This document shows positions 6,189-13,707 of a stretch of 13,707 bases of DNA, piece by piece. Each line of letters opens with the position of its first letter. Positions within the stretch are counted from its first letter, which is position 1. Below the pieces are notes generated by a model that saw only the letters and a list, made by a program, of their open reading frames with translations, searched no databases and was not told the origin of the DNA. The DNA comes from an uncultured Eubacteriales bacterium (lineage in GTDB: Bacteria > Bacillota > Clostridia > Oscillospirales > CAG-272): contig CAKSOR010000025.1 of NCBI GenBank assembly GCA_934477985.1, forward strand, positions 1 through 13,707, read 5' to 3'. Made by a program: the position numbers and the translations under genes.

Positions 6189-8624
6189 CTATATCAGACG
6201 GCTGAGTTCGGCGCGCTTTTCGCCCGGCGTTCCATCGAGCGAGAGCTTTGAATAGACCGAGTTCAGATATTGCTTTACGGTTCCTTCGGTGAGGTAGAGT
6301 CTCGCCGCGATTTCACGGTTCGGGAGTCTCGCGGCGGCGAGCTTCGCGACGCTGAGCTCGCGCTCGGTCAGCAGCTTCGCGGCTTTGCTGAGCTCGGCGC
6401 TGCCATAGACCTCGAGACGCTTCGACTCAAAGCTTTCTCCGAGCCGGCGGATCCGGTCGGCAAACCCGCCTGAGCCTGGCAGAAGCTCCTTTATATAGCG
6501 GTAGTTCTCGGCGAAAGGGGTCGCGATCATATCCGGCGCGGCGTCGTTTATCGCCGACATCAGCAGAGAATCGGCTTCGGGGCGCTTTCCGAGAGCCTCG
6601 AGCGCGGCGGCGGTCTGGATTTTTACAATTATCGAGACAAGCAGATAGTTGAGCTTCGAGCAGAAGCCGGTCAGAAGCTCCTGCCTTGCCGCGACCTTTA
6701 CGTATTCGCCGCGGGCGAGCAGAACCTGATTCTCTATGGCGAGGAGCATCGGCTTCGCGGGGTTCAGGATGTTCCGCCCATCGAGCGCGAAGCTCACTGG
6801 GATCGCTCCGGTCAGTCCGAGCAGCGAAAAGTGCCAGGCGAACAGGCTGTCGTAGGTCAGCATCAGGGTCGCGTCGTGCCGCTCGCGCAGCTTTACCGGG
6901 TCGCTTGCCGGAGAGGTCTTCACGCCGAACCGCTCGAGTCCGAGAGCCAGAAAGTCGCGGCTGAGTCTGACAAAGCGCTGGTTTCTGCTGTCCGCGCGGA
7001 GCATCGCCTTCTCGCAGAGCAGCTCGGCGTCGCCGAAGTCACCGCGCGTGAAAGCCGCCTCGCCCGCCATCACGAGTTCAGCGCCGGCGCCGTGTTCCCC
7101 GGTCACGCGGTAGTAGAAGGGCATCGACTCGTTCATGAGCCTGACCTCCTCGTCGAGCCCGCCCGGAGTCCGGTGGAACATCATCAGCACCGACGGAGAG
7201 CCGAAGGTGAACGAGCCGTAGGTCTTTATCGAGACCGCCGGGCGGGACATCTTTTCGCAGGCGCTGCGGTGCAGGCGGCTCATTCCGGCGATGTCGTTGT
7301 AGCACAGAAAGCTCATTATGAGGTCGCGCTCGCCGAGCAGATCCGAGCGCTCGGTTTGCGAAAGACTTCCGTTTTCTGCCGCCGAGTCGATCAGCTTCGA
7401 TAGTCCGAGCATCAGCGGGATGTTTCCCCAGGAGAAGAATCTGCGCATCAGGACGAGTATCGCCCTGGGATTTCCGATGAGACAGTCGCGCGGACAGTCC
7501 TCGCAGACCGAGATTACCTCGCCGGGCTTGCAGGAGGCGAGATTTTCCCCGGCGTCGTCGGCGACAACCCGAAGCCAGCCGGTATAGTCGCGGCAGGCGG
7601 CATAGAATCCGAGCGCCTTTATATATTCGCCGCGGGCTTCATGGTGAGCCCCGAAGCGGTCGAGATATTCGTCCCGGCGCTCCTTCGGGAGCTTTTCGAA
7701 GAGCCTTCGGGCGCAGACTCTGAGCATATGGTGGAATCTGTAGTTCACGCCATCGATTCTTGACACGAAGGCGTTTCGCTCCGAGAGGGCGGCGAGCAGT
7801 CCGCGCGCGTTTTCTATGCGGGTGACCTCGGCTGCCTCGTCGGCTGTGAACTCGTCGGCAAGGCTCATGACGGCTAAGAATTCGCGTTCATCGGCTGAGA
7901 GCGGGTCGATAAGCGCCGCGCTGAACAGCTCGAGAATGTCGGTGTCGGGGCAGGGCAGAGCGCCGCTCTCCGAAAAAAAGCGGAGACTTATGTATACCGC
8001 CGAGAACCAGCCCTCACTGACCCGTAGCAGCTCGTCGAGCTGCGCTTCCGAGAGCTTCACTCCGCGGCGGCGGACAAAGACCGCGATCTCGCGCCGGTCG
8101 AGTCTCAGCAGATCGGCGCCTATCGGGTTCAGCCGGGCGCTGAGTCTGACGACGTCGCCGCTCTCGGGAAAGCGCTCTCGGGTCGCTATTATAATATGGA
8201 TATTCTTCGGCAGATTCATCGCGAGCGAGACGATGAAGTTCCCGGCGGTCGGGCTTTTGAGAAGGTGAAAATCATCTAAGAAGACATAGACCCCGGCTAT
8301 GCGAAGTCCCGCGAGTCTGTCCGAGATGAAGGCGAGATCGCTCATTCCGGCGGGCAGCGGGCAGTCGTCGAAAATGTCCGTTCCGGCGGCTTTAAAGGCG
8401 TTCTGAAGGCTCTTCCAGAAGATCGGAAGGCTGTCCGAGTAGATTCCGACCCGGACGACGGCATGTCCCGACTTTCTGACCGGATCGAGAAACCAGTCGA
8501 TCGCGGTGGTTTTTCCGTAGCCCATCGGCGCGCTGACGACGGTAAGCGGACAGAGAGGAATATTGTCGAGCGCTCCGCGCAGGCGCTCGGAGATGTATAT
8601 CGGGTTAAGGTTTGGCGTAGGCAT
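6189..8624 (-). CDS. MalT-like LAL regulator (P-loop ATPase with C-terminal LuxR helix-turn-helix)
   Basis: The protein has 811 residues, a typical size for LAL/MalT-type regulators. Walker A is APMGYGKT (33-40), Walker B is VYVFLDD (112-118), and IIATRE (145-150) resembles the sensor motif of STAND ATPases. The middle (about 300-740) is helical and degenerate, consistent with the usual TPR-like sensor region. Residues 752-811 are the LuxR-type domain (LTERELSVAKLAAARLPNRE, then EGTVKQYLNSVYSKL). Such proteins are ATP-dependent activators that oligomerise on ligand binding. The ATG at 8624-8622 has a modest GAGGAT ribosome site. It is the first gene of the operon with the ABC exporter and the AraC regulator, and has its own promoter. 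The likely role is activating exporter expression in response to a small molecule; the ligand is unknown. It is not necessarily maltose-related. Confidence 0.9.
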   Translation of the reverse strand: MPTPNLNPIYISERLRGALDNIPLCPLTVVSAPMGYGKTTAIDWFLDPVRKSGHAVVRVGIYSDSLPIFWKSLQNAFKAAGTDIFDDCPLPAGMSDLAFISDRLAGLRIAGVYVFLDDFHLLKSPTAGNFIVSLAMNLPKNIHIIIATRERFPESGDVVRLSARLNPIGADLLRLDRREIAVFVRRRGVKLSEAQLDELLRVSEGWFSAVYISLRFFSESGALPCPDTDILELFSAALIDPLSADEREFLAVMSLADEFTADEAAEVTRIENARGLLAALSERNAFVSRIDGVNYRFHHMLRVCARRLFEKLPKERRDEYLDRFGAHHEARGEYIKALGFYAACRDYTGWLRVVADDAGENLASCKPGEVISVCEDCPRDCLIGNPRAILVLMRRFFSWGNIPLMLGLSKLIDSAAENGSLSQTERSDLLGERDLIMSFLCYNDIAGMSRLHRSACEKMSRPAVSIKTYGSFTFGSPSVLMMFHRTPGGLDEEVRLMNESMPFYYRVTGEHGAGAELVMAGEAAFTRGDFGDAELLCEKAMLRADSRNQRFVRLSRDFLALGLERFGVKTSPASDPVKLRERHDATLMLTYDSLFAWHFSLLGLTGAIPVSFALDGRNILNPAKPMLLAIENQVLLARGEYVKVAARQELLTGFCSKLNYLLVSIIVKIQTAAALEALGKRPEADSLLMSAINDAAPDMIATPFAENYRYIKELLPGSGGFADRIRRLGESFESKRLEVYGSAELSKAAKLLTERELSVAKLAAARLPNREIAARLYLTEGTVKQYLNSVYSKLSLDGTPGEKRAELSRLI

Positions 8625-8656
8625 TCGATATCCTCATTTCACATTTGCATAAAATC

Positions 8657-8685
8657 ATTATATCACATTTTTGACGAAAAAGCAA
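8657..8685 (-). promoter_or_regulatory. Promoter of the LuxR-type/ABC/AraC operon
   Basis: Reverse strand: TTGCTT (8680-8685), a 17-bp spacer and TATAAT (8657-8662), preceded by TGA (extended -10). The motif AATGTGA occurs on the reverse strand both just before the -10 and again in the leader (near 8640), which could be a regulator site. Confidence 0.72.
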
Positions 8686-8695
8686 TAAGATTATG

Positions 8696-8721
8696 AAAAA
8701 AAGCCCGACAGGCTGCCGGGC
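8696..8721 (-). terminator. Second leftward terminator downstream of tRNA-Arg
   Basis: Reverse strand: GCCCGGCAGCCTGTCGGGC folds as an 8-bp stem (one G.U) with a 3-nt loop and is followed by seven T. It stands between the tRNA terminator and the operon promoter, so it insulates the LuxR-type operon from tRNA read-through. Confidence 0.85.
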
Positions 8722-8774
8722 AGGGATTCAGACTGAGGAGCCGTACACTTCACGCTGCCGGTTCCGGATAAAAC

Positions 8775-8799
8775 AAAAAACCTCGTAACAAGTACGAGG
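8775..8799 (-). terminator. tRNA-Arg terminator
   Basis: Reverse strand: CCTCGTA, a 5-nt loop and TACGAGG form a perfect 7-bp stem followed by six T. It starts 6 nt after the tRNA CCA end. Confidence 0.9.
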
Positions 8800-8805
8800 C
8801 TTTTA

Positions 8806-8881
8806 TGGCGCGCCCTAAAGGATTCGAACCTTCGACCTACCGGTTCGTAGCCGGGCACTCTATCCGCTGAGCTAAGGGCGC
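8806..8881 (-). tRNA. tRNA-Arg (anticodon ACG), CCA encoded
   Basis: The tRNA is 76 nt and folds as a cloverleaf: 7-bp acceptor GCGCCCT/AGGGCGC, D-arm GCTC..GAGT, anticodon loop CTACGAA giving ACG, T-arm with TTCGAAT, discriminator G and an encoded CCA. The first anticodon-stem pair (C.T) is weak. ACG, with A34 expected to be edited to inosine, reads CGT/CGC/CGA arginine codons; CGC is abundant in the neighbouring genes. It has its own promoter and terminator. Confidence 0.97.
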
Positions 8882-8914
8882 ATTCATCAGGGTTCATCAC
8901 CCGATGACTTTTAT

Positions 8915-8943
8915 ATTATACCACATCTGAAAGGATTTGTCAA
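8915..8943 (-). promoter_or_regulatory. Promoter of tRNA-Arg
   Basis: Reverse strand: TTGACA (8938-8943), a 17-bp spacer and TATAAT (8915-8920), with an extended -10 TG. The start would lie about 27 nt before the tRNA 5' end. Confidence 0.85.
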
Positions 8944-8979
8944 GGGGTTTTCGAAAAAAATCCAAAATTTTTCGCGCGG

Positions 8980-9012
8980 CTGTCTGCTCCGGAGTGACAG
9001 TAATTTAACGAT
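8980..9012. promoter_or_regulatory. Inverted repeat upstream of the GH106-like promoter
   Basis: CTGTC (8980-8984) and GACAG (8996-9000) flank a central CTCCGGAG palindrome (8987-8994), off true symmetry by one base. It is followed by TTTAACGAT (9004-9012), which recurs at 9075-9083 beyond the promoter. It could be a regulator site, but nothing links it to a specific protein. Confidence 0.35.
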
Positions 9013-9032
9013 GTGAAATTTTGTGATTCTAC

Positions 9033-9061
9033 TTGACAAATCCTGTTTTATATGGTATAGT
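9033..9061 (+). promoter_or_regulatory. Promoter of the GH106-like gene
   Basis: TTGACA (9033-9038), a 17-bp spacer and TATAGT (9056-9061). The first 12 bases from the -35 (TTGACAAATCCT) are identical to those of the divergent tRNA promoter. Confidence 0.85.
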
Positions 9062-9097
9062 ATTGTCAGTGATTTTTAACGATAAAAGGAGGCTTAT

Positions 9098-12000
9098 ATG
9101 CTTTACAAGAAAAACCGCTCGGAGACGCTCGACAGCGCGCTCTTCGAGAACCCGACCGAGGAATACCGCGGAACACCCTTCTGGGCATGGAACTGCAAGG
9201 TCACGCCCGACCTCATCACCCGCCAGATCGGCTACCTCAAGGAGATGGGATTCGGCGGCTACCATATCCACTCGCGCACCGGAATGGACGTCCCGTACCT
9301 TTCCGACGAGTTCATGTCGCTCATCCGCCACTGCGCCGACGAGGCAAAGAAGACCCACACGCTTGCATGGCTCTACGATGAGGACAGATGGCCGTCCGGC
9401 TCGGCTGGCGGACTCGTCACGAAGACCCCGAAATACCGCGAGAGATTCCTGGTCATCACAAGAAAGGACATCGTATCGACCCTGAAGCCGAAGGACGAGG
9501 CGGTAGAGCTTGGCGAGCCCTACTTCTTCCACGCCTACGACGTCGTTCAGAATCCCGACGGCGAGCTTGTCTCCTATCGCGTGATTGAGCCCGGCGAGAG
9601 TGCTGAGGGCACAAAGTGGTTTACCTATTGCAGGACACCCGAGCCGAGCGGCTGGTACAACAACCAGACCTACATAGACACGCTCTCGAAGGCGGCGGTC
9701 GACAAGTTCATCGAGACGACGCATGAGCGCTATAAGGAGACGGTCGGCGACGAGTTCGACAAGGTCGTCCCGGCGATCTTCACCGACGAGCCGCAGTTCT
9801 GCCGCAAGCAGACCTTCGCGTTCGCCACGAGCGATCAGGAGGTCACGCTCCCCTGGACTCCCGAGCTTGACAAGCTCTTCTTTGAGCGCTACGGCGAAAA
9901 AATCGAGGAAAAGCTCCCCGAGCTCTTCTGGGAAAAGGAGGGCGGCGAGGTCTCGCGCACAAGATACCTCTACCACGATCTGGTCTGCGAGCTTTTCACC
10001 GAGGCTTTCGCTGACAACTGCGGCGACTGGTGCGAGAAGAACGGCATCTCGATGACCGGTCACATGATGGCTGAGGATTCGCTCGGCTCGCAGACAATGT
10101 GTCTTGGCGAGGCTATGCGCTCCTACAGAAAGTTCCAGATCCCCGGCATCGACATGCTCTGCGGCGGACACAACTACGCGACGGCGAAGCAGTGCCAGTC
10201 CGCGGTTCATCAGTACGGACGCGAGGGAATGCTCTCCGAGCTCTACGGAGTCACCGACTGGGATTTCGATTTCAGAGGACACAAGCATCACGGCGACTGG
10301 CAGGCGGCGCTCGGCGTCACGGTCAGAGTCCCGCACCTCTCCTGGATGTCTATGTACGGCGAGGCTAAGCGCGATTACCCGGCGTCTATCTTCTATCAGT
10401 CGCCATGGTACAGGGAATACCCTTACATCGAGGATCATTTCGCGCGGCTGAACACCGCTCTTACCCGCGGAAAGCCGAAGGTAGACATCGCGGTTATCCA
10501 TCCGGTCGAGAGCTACTGGCTGCACTGGGGTCCTTCCGAGAACACCGGAACGATCCGCGGTCGTATCGAGAGCAATTTCCAGAGTACGGTCGACTGGCTG
10601 CTCTTCGCGCAGCTCGATTTCGACTTTATCAGCGAGGGACTTCTGCCAGAGCAGTTCGGCGGAGTCGAGGACAAGAAGCTCAAGGTCGGCGAGATGGCTT
10701 ATAAGGTCGTCATCGTGCCCGGACTCGAGACGATCAGAAAGACGACGCTCGAGGCGCTCGGCAAGTTCAAGGCGGCAGGCGGAACGGTAATCGTCATGGG
10801 CGACCTTCCGAAGTACGAGGACGCGGTCGAGTCGGACGTCCCGAAGAAGATCCTCGGCGGCTCGAAGAAGATTCAGTTCCTCCGCGACGAGCTTATCGCG
10901 GCGCTCGAGCCCTTCCGCACGGTCGGAATCAGAAACGCGGGCGGAGACATCGCCGGAAATTATATCTACAATTATCGTCACGATAACGACTGCGAGTGGC
11001 TCTTTATCTGCCGCGGCAGAAACCCCTCGCTCGCCGGCAACCGCTCCGGCTACAACAACGCCGAGAACCTGAAGATCACGCTTGAGGGCGAGTTCACGCC
11101 GATTATCTGGGATACGATCAGCGGCGGAACCTACCCGGCGGATTACGAGGTCAGGGACGGAAAGACGATCATCAGACGCTCGATGTACCAGCATGACAGC
11201 CTTCTTCTGAAGCTGCTCCCATACGACGCGGAGATTAAGTCTGAGACAAAGCCGGCACTGAGAACCGAGCGCGAGATATTCGTCCGCAAGCCGGTCGCTT
11301 ACCGCCTGGACGAGCCGAACGCTCTGCTCATCGACCAGGCTGAATGGAGAGTCGATTCCGGGTCGCTTAAATCAGACAAGGAGTGGCACGGTATCGAGGA
11401 GATGCTCAGACTCAACAATATGGCGGCAAAGGAAGCCGGACTCCCGGCGTACAACGGCGCTCAGCCCTGGGTCGAGCCTCCGGAGGTGCTCGCGCATACG
11501 GTCGACCTGCGGGTTTATTTCGAGTCGGAGATCGACTGCAAGGGCGCGTTCCTGGCGATTGAGAACGCTGAGCTCTGCGAGGTGATACTGAACGGGGTCA
11601 CGGCGGATAAGGGAACACACGGTTACTTCGTCGACGAGTCGATAAAGAAGATCGCGCTCCCCGACATAAAGCGCGGCGAAAACGAGCTTCTCATCCGCAC
11701 GCCGATCGGAATCAGAACGAAGGTTGAGTGGTGCTATCTGCTCGGAGACTTCGGCGTGAAGGTCGCGGGCTGCGAGAAGACGATAACGCCTCTTCCGGAA
11801 AAGCTCGGATTCTCGACGGTCACCGATCAGGGACTGCCGTTCTACACCGGTAATATCGAGTACGACGAGGAGATCGAGACGCCGGACTGCGAGCTGGTTG
11901 TCCGCGCGACCGAGTACCGCGGCGAGCTGATCAGAGTCTTCCTTGACGGCATGGACAAGGGCGTCATCGCCTATGAGCCGTACAGACTGAACCTTGGCAA

Positions 12001-12202
12001 GGTCAGCGCCGGAAAGCACACGATAACCTACCGGCTCTACGGCAACCGCTTCAACGCGTTCGGCGCGCTCCACAACACCTGCAAGGGCGACGGCTGGGTC
12101 GGACCGGATATCTGGCGTACGACAGGCGACCGCTGGTGCTATGAGTACCAGATCCGCCCGATGGGTATCCTCACGAGCCCGGTCGTTGAGATAAAGAGAT
12201 AA
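9098..12202 (+). CDS. GH106-like glycoside hydrolase (alpha-L-rhamnosidase-type family)
   Basis: The protein has 1034 residues. Motifs run in the order I associate with GH106-type proteins: TPFWAWN (26-32), GGYHIHSRTGMD (53-64), WLYDEDRWPSG (91-101), IFTDEP (227-232), MTGHMM (319-324), SELYGVTDWD (380-389), VPHLSWMSMYGEAKRDYPAS (411-430) and FYQSPWYREY (432-441). The core is a TIM-barrel-like domain, and the last third looks like beta-sandwich accessory domains. Acidic residues E232 and E381 are candidates for the active site, but I cannot assign roles. GH106 members remove L-rhamnose from pectin or other glycans; related uncharacterised subgroups exist, so activity is uncertain. There is no signal peptide, so it should act in the cytoplasm on imported oligosaccharides. 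AAAAGGAGG (9084-9092) supports the ATG. It is monocistronic between its own promoter and terminator. Confidence 0.8.
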   Translation: MLYKKNRSETLDSALFENPTEEYRGTPFWAWNCKVTPDLITRQIGYLKEMGFGGYHIHSRTGMDVPYLSDEFMSLIRHCADEAKKTHTLAWLYDEDRWPSGSAGGLVTKTPKYRERFLVITRKDIVSTLKPKDEAVELGEPYFFHAYDVVQNPDGELVSYRVIEPGESAEGTKWFTYCRTPEPSGWYNNQTYIDTLSKAAVDKFIETTHERYKETVGDEFDKVVPAIFTDEPQFCRKQTFAFATSDQEVTLPWTPELDKLFFERYGEKIEEKLPELFWEKEGGEVSRTRYLYHDLVCELFTEAFADNCGDWCEKNGISMTGHMMAEDSLGSQTMCLGEAMRSYRKFQIPGIDMLCGGHNYATAKQCQSAVHQYGREGMLSELYGVTDWDFDFRGHKHHGDWQAALGVTVRVPHLSWMSMYGEAKRDYPASIFYQSPWYREYPYIEDHFARLNTALTRGKPKVDIAVIHPVESYWLHWGPSENTGTIRGRIESNFQSTVDWLLFAQLDFDFISEGLLPEQFGGVEDKKLKVGEMAYKVVIVPGLETIRKTTLEALGKFKAAGGTVIVMGDLPKYEDAVESDVPKKILGGSKKIQFLRDELIAALEPFRTVGIRNAGGDIAGNYIYNYRHDNDCEWLFICRGRNPSLAGNRSGYNNAENLKITLEGEFTPIIWDTISGGTYPADYEVRDGKTIIRRSMYQHDSLLLKLLPYDAEIKSETKPALRTEREIFVRKPVAYRLDEPNALLIDQAEWRVDSGSLKSDKEWHGIEEMLRLNNMAAKEAGLPAYNGAQPWVEPPEVLAHTVDLRVYFESEIDCKGAFLAIENAELCEVILNGVTADKGTHGYFVDESIKKIALPDIKRGENELLIRTPIGIRTKVEWCYLLGDFGVKVAGCEKTITPLPEKLGFSTVTDQGLPFYTGNIEYDEEIETPDCELVVRATEYRGELIRVFLDGMDKGVIAYEPYRLNLGKVSAGKHTITYRLYGNRFNAFGALHNTCKGDGWVGPDIWRTTGDRWCYEYQIRPMGILTSPVVEIKR

Positions 12203-12213
12203 TTCTGCGGCTT

Positions 12214-12246
12214 CAGGGCAGTCTTCGGGCTGTCCTGATTTTTTTT
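12214..12246 (+). terminator. Rho-independent terminator of the GH106-like gene
   Basis: A 10-bp stem (12214-12223 with 12228-12237; G.U pairs included) is closed by the very stable C(UUCG)G tetraloop and followed by a run of eight T (12239-12246). It is 12 nt after the stop codon. Confidence 0.93.
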
Positions 12247-12302
12247 GAAAAAGCGCGTGGGATTTCCCCCGCGGCGGTGTATTATTGATATGACAGGACA
12301 GA

Positions 12303-12321
12303 ACACTGAGCATCTCAGTGT
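12303..12321 (+). repeat. Perfect inverted repeat in the sigma-factor leader
   Basis: ACACTGAG, a 3-nt loop and CTCAGTGT give an 8-bp perfect stem that ends 2 nt before the AGGAAGGAGGG ribosome site. It could be an operator or an mRNA hairpin affecting translation. The promoter of this gene is unclear: TATTAT (12280-12285) has no fitting -35, so an ECF-type promoter is possible. Confidence 0.55.
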
Positions 12322-12339
12322 CAGGAAGGAGGGCGCGAA

Positions 12340-12858
12340 ATGGACGACCAGACAAAGCGCGATGAAGTCGAGCGCCTGCTCATGCGGCACCGACCGCTTA
12401 TCATCTACATAATCTCGCCGATAATCGGGAATGAGACCGACCGCGACGACTGTCTCGCCGAGGTTAATCTGCGCGTCTTTGAGAGCTACGATAGCTTCGA
12501 TCCGGCGAAGGGCAGCTTCAACACCTGGCTGACGGCGATCGCGCGCAACACCGCGCTCAACCACGCGCGAAAGCTCTCGCGGACTCAGACCGACGAGATA
12601 CCCGAGGATATGCCGTCCGGCGAGCTCTCGCCCGACGAGCAGCTCATCAGAAAGGAGCGCTCCGAGGCGCTTATGAAGGCGCTTTCAACGCTGTCAGGGC
12701 GCGACCGGCTGCTCTTCTACCGCAAGTACTACTATATGCAGTCGACCGCGCAGATAGCCGCCGAGCTCGGCACGACCGAACGCGCCGTCGAGGGCAGACT
12801 CTACCGCATAAAGAAGAAGCTGCGCGGTATTTTAGGAGGTGAAGGATATGAGAACTGA
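12340..12858 (+). CDS. ECF-type RNA polymerase sigma factor
   Basis: The protein has 172 residues, a standard ECF length. The region 2 part is about residues 14-80 (DDCLAEVNLRVFESYDSFDP, then GSFNTWLTAIARNTALNHAR). An acidic, proline-containing linker (about 84-100) follows, and region 4 is about 111-162 (ALSTLSGRDRLLFYRKYYYM, then IAAELGTTERAVEGRLYRIK). No other domain is present. The start is set by AGGAAGGAGGG (12323-12333) before the ATG. The last 11 nt overlap the next gene, whose ribosome site AGGAGG (12834-12839) lies inside this one, so the two are translationally coupled. The role is promoter redirection of RNA polymerase in response to an envelope signal, presumably held in check by the membrane protein encoded next. 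The regulon is unknown. Confidence 0.92.
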   Translation: MDDQTKRDEVERLLMRHRPLIIYIISPIIGNETDRDDCLAEVNLRVFESYDSFDPAKGSFNTWLTAIARNTALNHARKLSRTQTDEIPEDMPSGELSPDEQLIRKERSEALMKALSTLSGRDRLLFYRKYYYMQSTAQIAAELGTTERAVEGRLYRIKKKLRGILGGEGYEN

Positions 12859-13707
12859 CGATCAGAAGGATTTCGATAAGCTCCTGACCGACTCGCTCCC
12901 GGAACTCCCGCCCGAGGACATCGCCCATGATGTCTCGCCATGGCGCGTCCATATGCGGAATGTTCTCTGCGGACTCGCGCTGACGCTTGTCACGTTCAAT
13001 CTCTCGTGGCTCACGTATATGCTGATTCTCTGCGGCGCGCTGAGGCTCTTCCTCGGGCTTCGCGCGCTCAGGAAGACCAACCGTGCCTTTGCCGTCGGAA
13101 CGATCGCCGCGCTTGCGAATCTCGTCGCCAAGGGAACTATGATTATCCTCGGCTCGACAGTGATCAGGATTCAGATTCTCTCGACCGCCCTGACCGTTGC
13201 TTCGATAATTTCCTGCGTTATCATTCTGATTTCGCTCGCAGTAGGACTCGGGAACATAATTCCGGGGGGGACAAAAGCCTTCTGGCATCTCGTCTGGTAT
13301 CTTGTGATCTGTATTCTGGGGCTGATGAATTATACCGGAATAATCCTTTCGCTCGCTATGGTCGCGGCTTACATTCTTATTCTCCGCTCGCTTTGGAAGC
13401 TCTCCGGCGAGCTTGAGGACAACGGATACGCGATAGTCCCCGTCGCGCCAAAGCTTTCCGACCGGACGGTAACGATCATTTCGATCGCCGCCATTCTTGT
13501 TGGAATCGCCGCCGGATTCTTATTCGGCAGCAAATATCCGATGAAATGGCGTCCGGCCGAAAGCGGAACTTCTGCGGTGCGAGAGGAGCTGCTTGAACTC
13601 GGCTTCCCCGCCGACGTTCTCGCCGATCTCACCGACGAAGAAATCGCCGACTGCGAAGGCACGGCGCGGGTTGTCGTATCGACAAAGGATCATCCGGTGA
13701 ACCGGGG
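12848..13707 (+). CDS. Polytopic membrane protein, candidate anti-sigma factor (runs off the window)
   Basis: It is open from ATG 12848 to the window end (286 full codons, no stop). Residues 1-38 are a cytoplasmic-looking acidic segment (LLTDSLPELPPEDI, then DVSPWRVHMRNVL). About seven or eight hydrophobic segments follow between about 39 and 185 (for example 38-70, 81-101, 112-134, 144-180). A charged stretch leads to a last helix at about 207-227 (TVTIISIAAILVGIAAGFLF) and an extracytoplasmic domain from about 228 on, with REELLELGFPADVLADLTDE. Overlap and coupling with the ECF sigma gene suggest that the N-terminal segment sequesters the sigma factor and the C-terminal domain senses a signal outside. 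No zinc-binding anti-sigma motif (HxxxCxxC) is visible. This pairing occurs in other Clostridia, but I know no named function for it. The anti-sigma role is inferred from context. Confidence 0.8.
   Translation, partial: MRTDDQKDFDKLLTDSLPELPPEDIAHDVSPWRVHMRNVLCGLALTLVTFNLSWLTYMLILCGALRLFLGLRALRKTNRAFAVGTIAALANLVAKGTMIILGSTVIRIQILSTALTVASIISCVIILISLAVGLGNIIPGGTKAFWHLVWYLVICILGLMNYTGIILSLAMVAAYILILRSLWKLSGELEDNGYAIVPVAPKLSDRTVTIISIAAILVGIAAGFLFGSKYPMKWRPAESGTSAVREELLELGFPADVLADLTDEEIADCEGTARVVVSTKDHPVNR

Noticed and set aside
8806..8881. tRNA-Arg as an integration (att) site for a genomic island
   Set aside because: I saw no second copy of the tRNA 3' end and no integrase in the window; neighbours on both sides look like ordinary chromosomal genes.
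9029..11194. Very long open frame (721 codons) on the reverse strand opposite the glycosidase gene
   Set aside because: It is the mirror of a GC-biased coding strand. The forward frame has clear family motifs, a promoter and a ribosome site; the reverse frame has none and no recognisable domains.
11372..12355. Reverse-strand open frame overlapping the glycosidase end and its terminator
   Set aside because: It crosses a strong forward terminator and the sigma-factor leader and has no protein motifs. It is a shadow of the forward gene.

Overview
The window looks like a chromosomal segment of an anaerobic, gut- or rumen-type member of the Clostridia (Oscillospirales or Christensenellales-like). 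This is an inference from several things: strong AGGAGG ribosome sites and consensus sigma-A promoters, a moderately GC-rich coding sequence between AT-rich gaps, carbohydrate-active enzymes typical of plant- or mucin-glycan degraders, and an ECF sigma/polytopic membrane protein pair of a kind common in that class. No plasmid, phage or transposase gene is visible.

Layout. Bases 1-555 hold the start of a leftward GH116 (beta-glucosidase/glucosylceramidase-type) gene that runs off the window. It is divergent from a LacI-family regulator (706-1653), and a palindrome with a central CpG overlaps the GH116 promoter. Next is a small secreted CBM9-like protein with a C-terminal membrane/sorting-like tail (1866-2600) and a strong terminator. 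From 2679 to 3348, between convergent genes, lies the oddest part of the window: five tandem hairpin-forming units of about 136-150 bp. They share a conserved AT-rich core, but each unit has its own self-complementary arms built from short iterations. I do not recognise this element.

From 8624 back to 3369 runs a tight leftward operon: a MalT-like (LAL/LuxR) ATP-dependent regulator, a fused half-size ABC exporter, and an AraC-family regulator whose TTG start directly abuts the exporter stop codon. A tRNA-Arg(ACG) with its own promoter and two tandem terminators separates this operon from a rightward, monocistronic 1034-residue GH106-like glycosidase (9098-12202) that ends in a UUCG-loop terminator. 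The right end carries an ECF-type sigma factor (12340-12858), overlapped by a polytopic membrane protein that is a candidate anti-sigma factor and runs off the window.

Together the genes suggest locally regulated glycan use: two cytoplasmic-looking glycosidases (GH116 and GH106-like) and one surface sugar-binding protein. Alongside are an exporter with its own two regulators and a separate envelope-sensing sigma module. No sugar importer lies in the window, so the import route must be encoded elsewhere.
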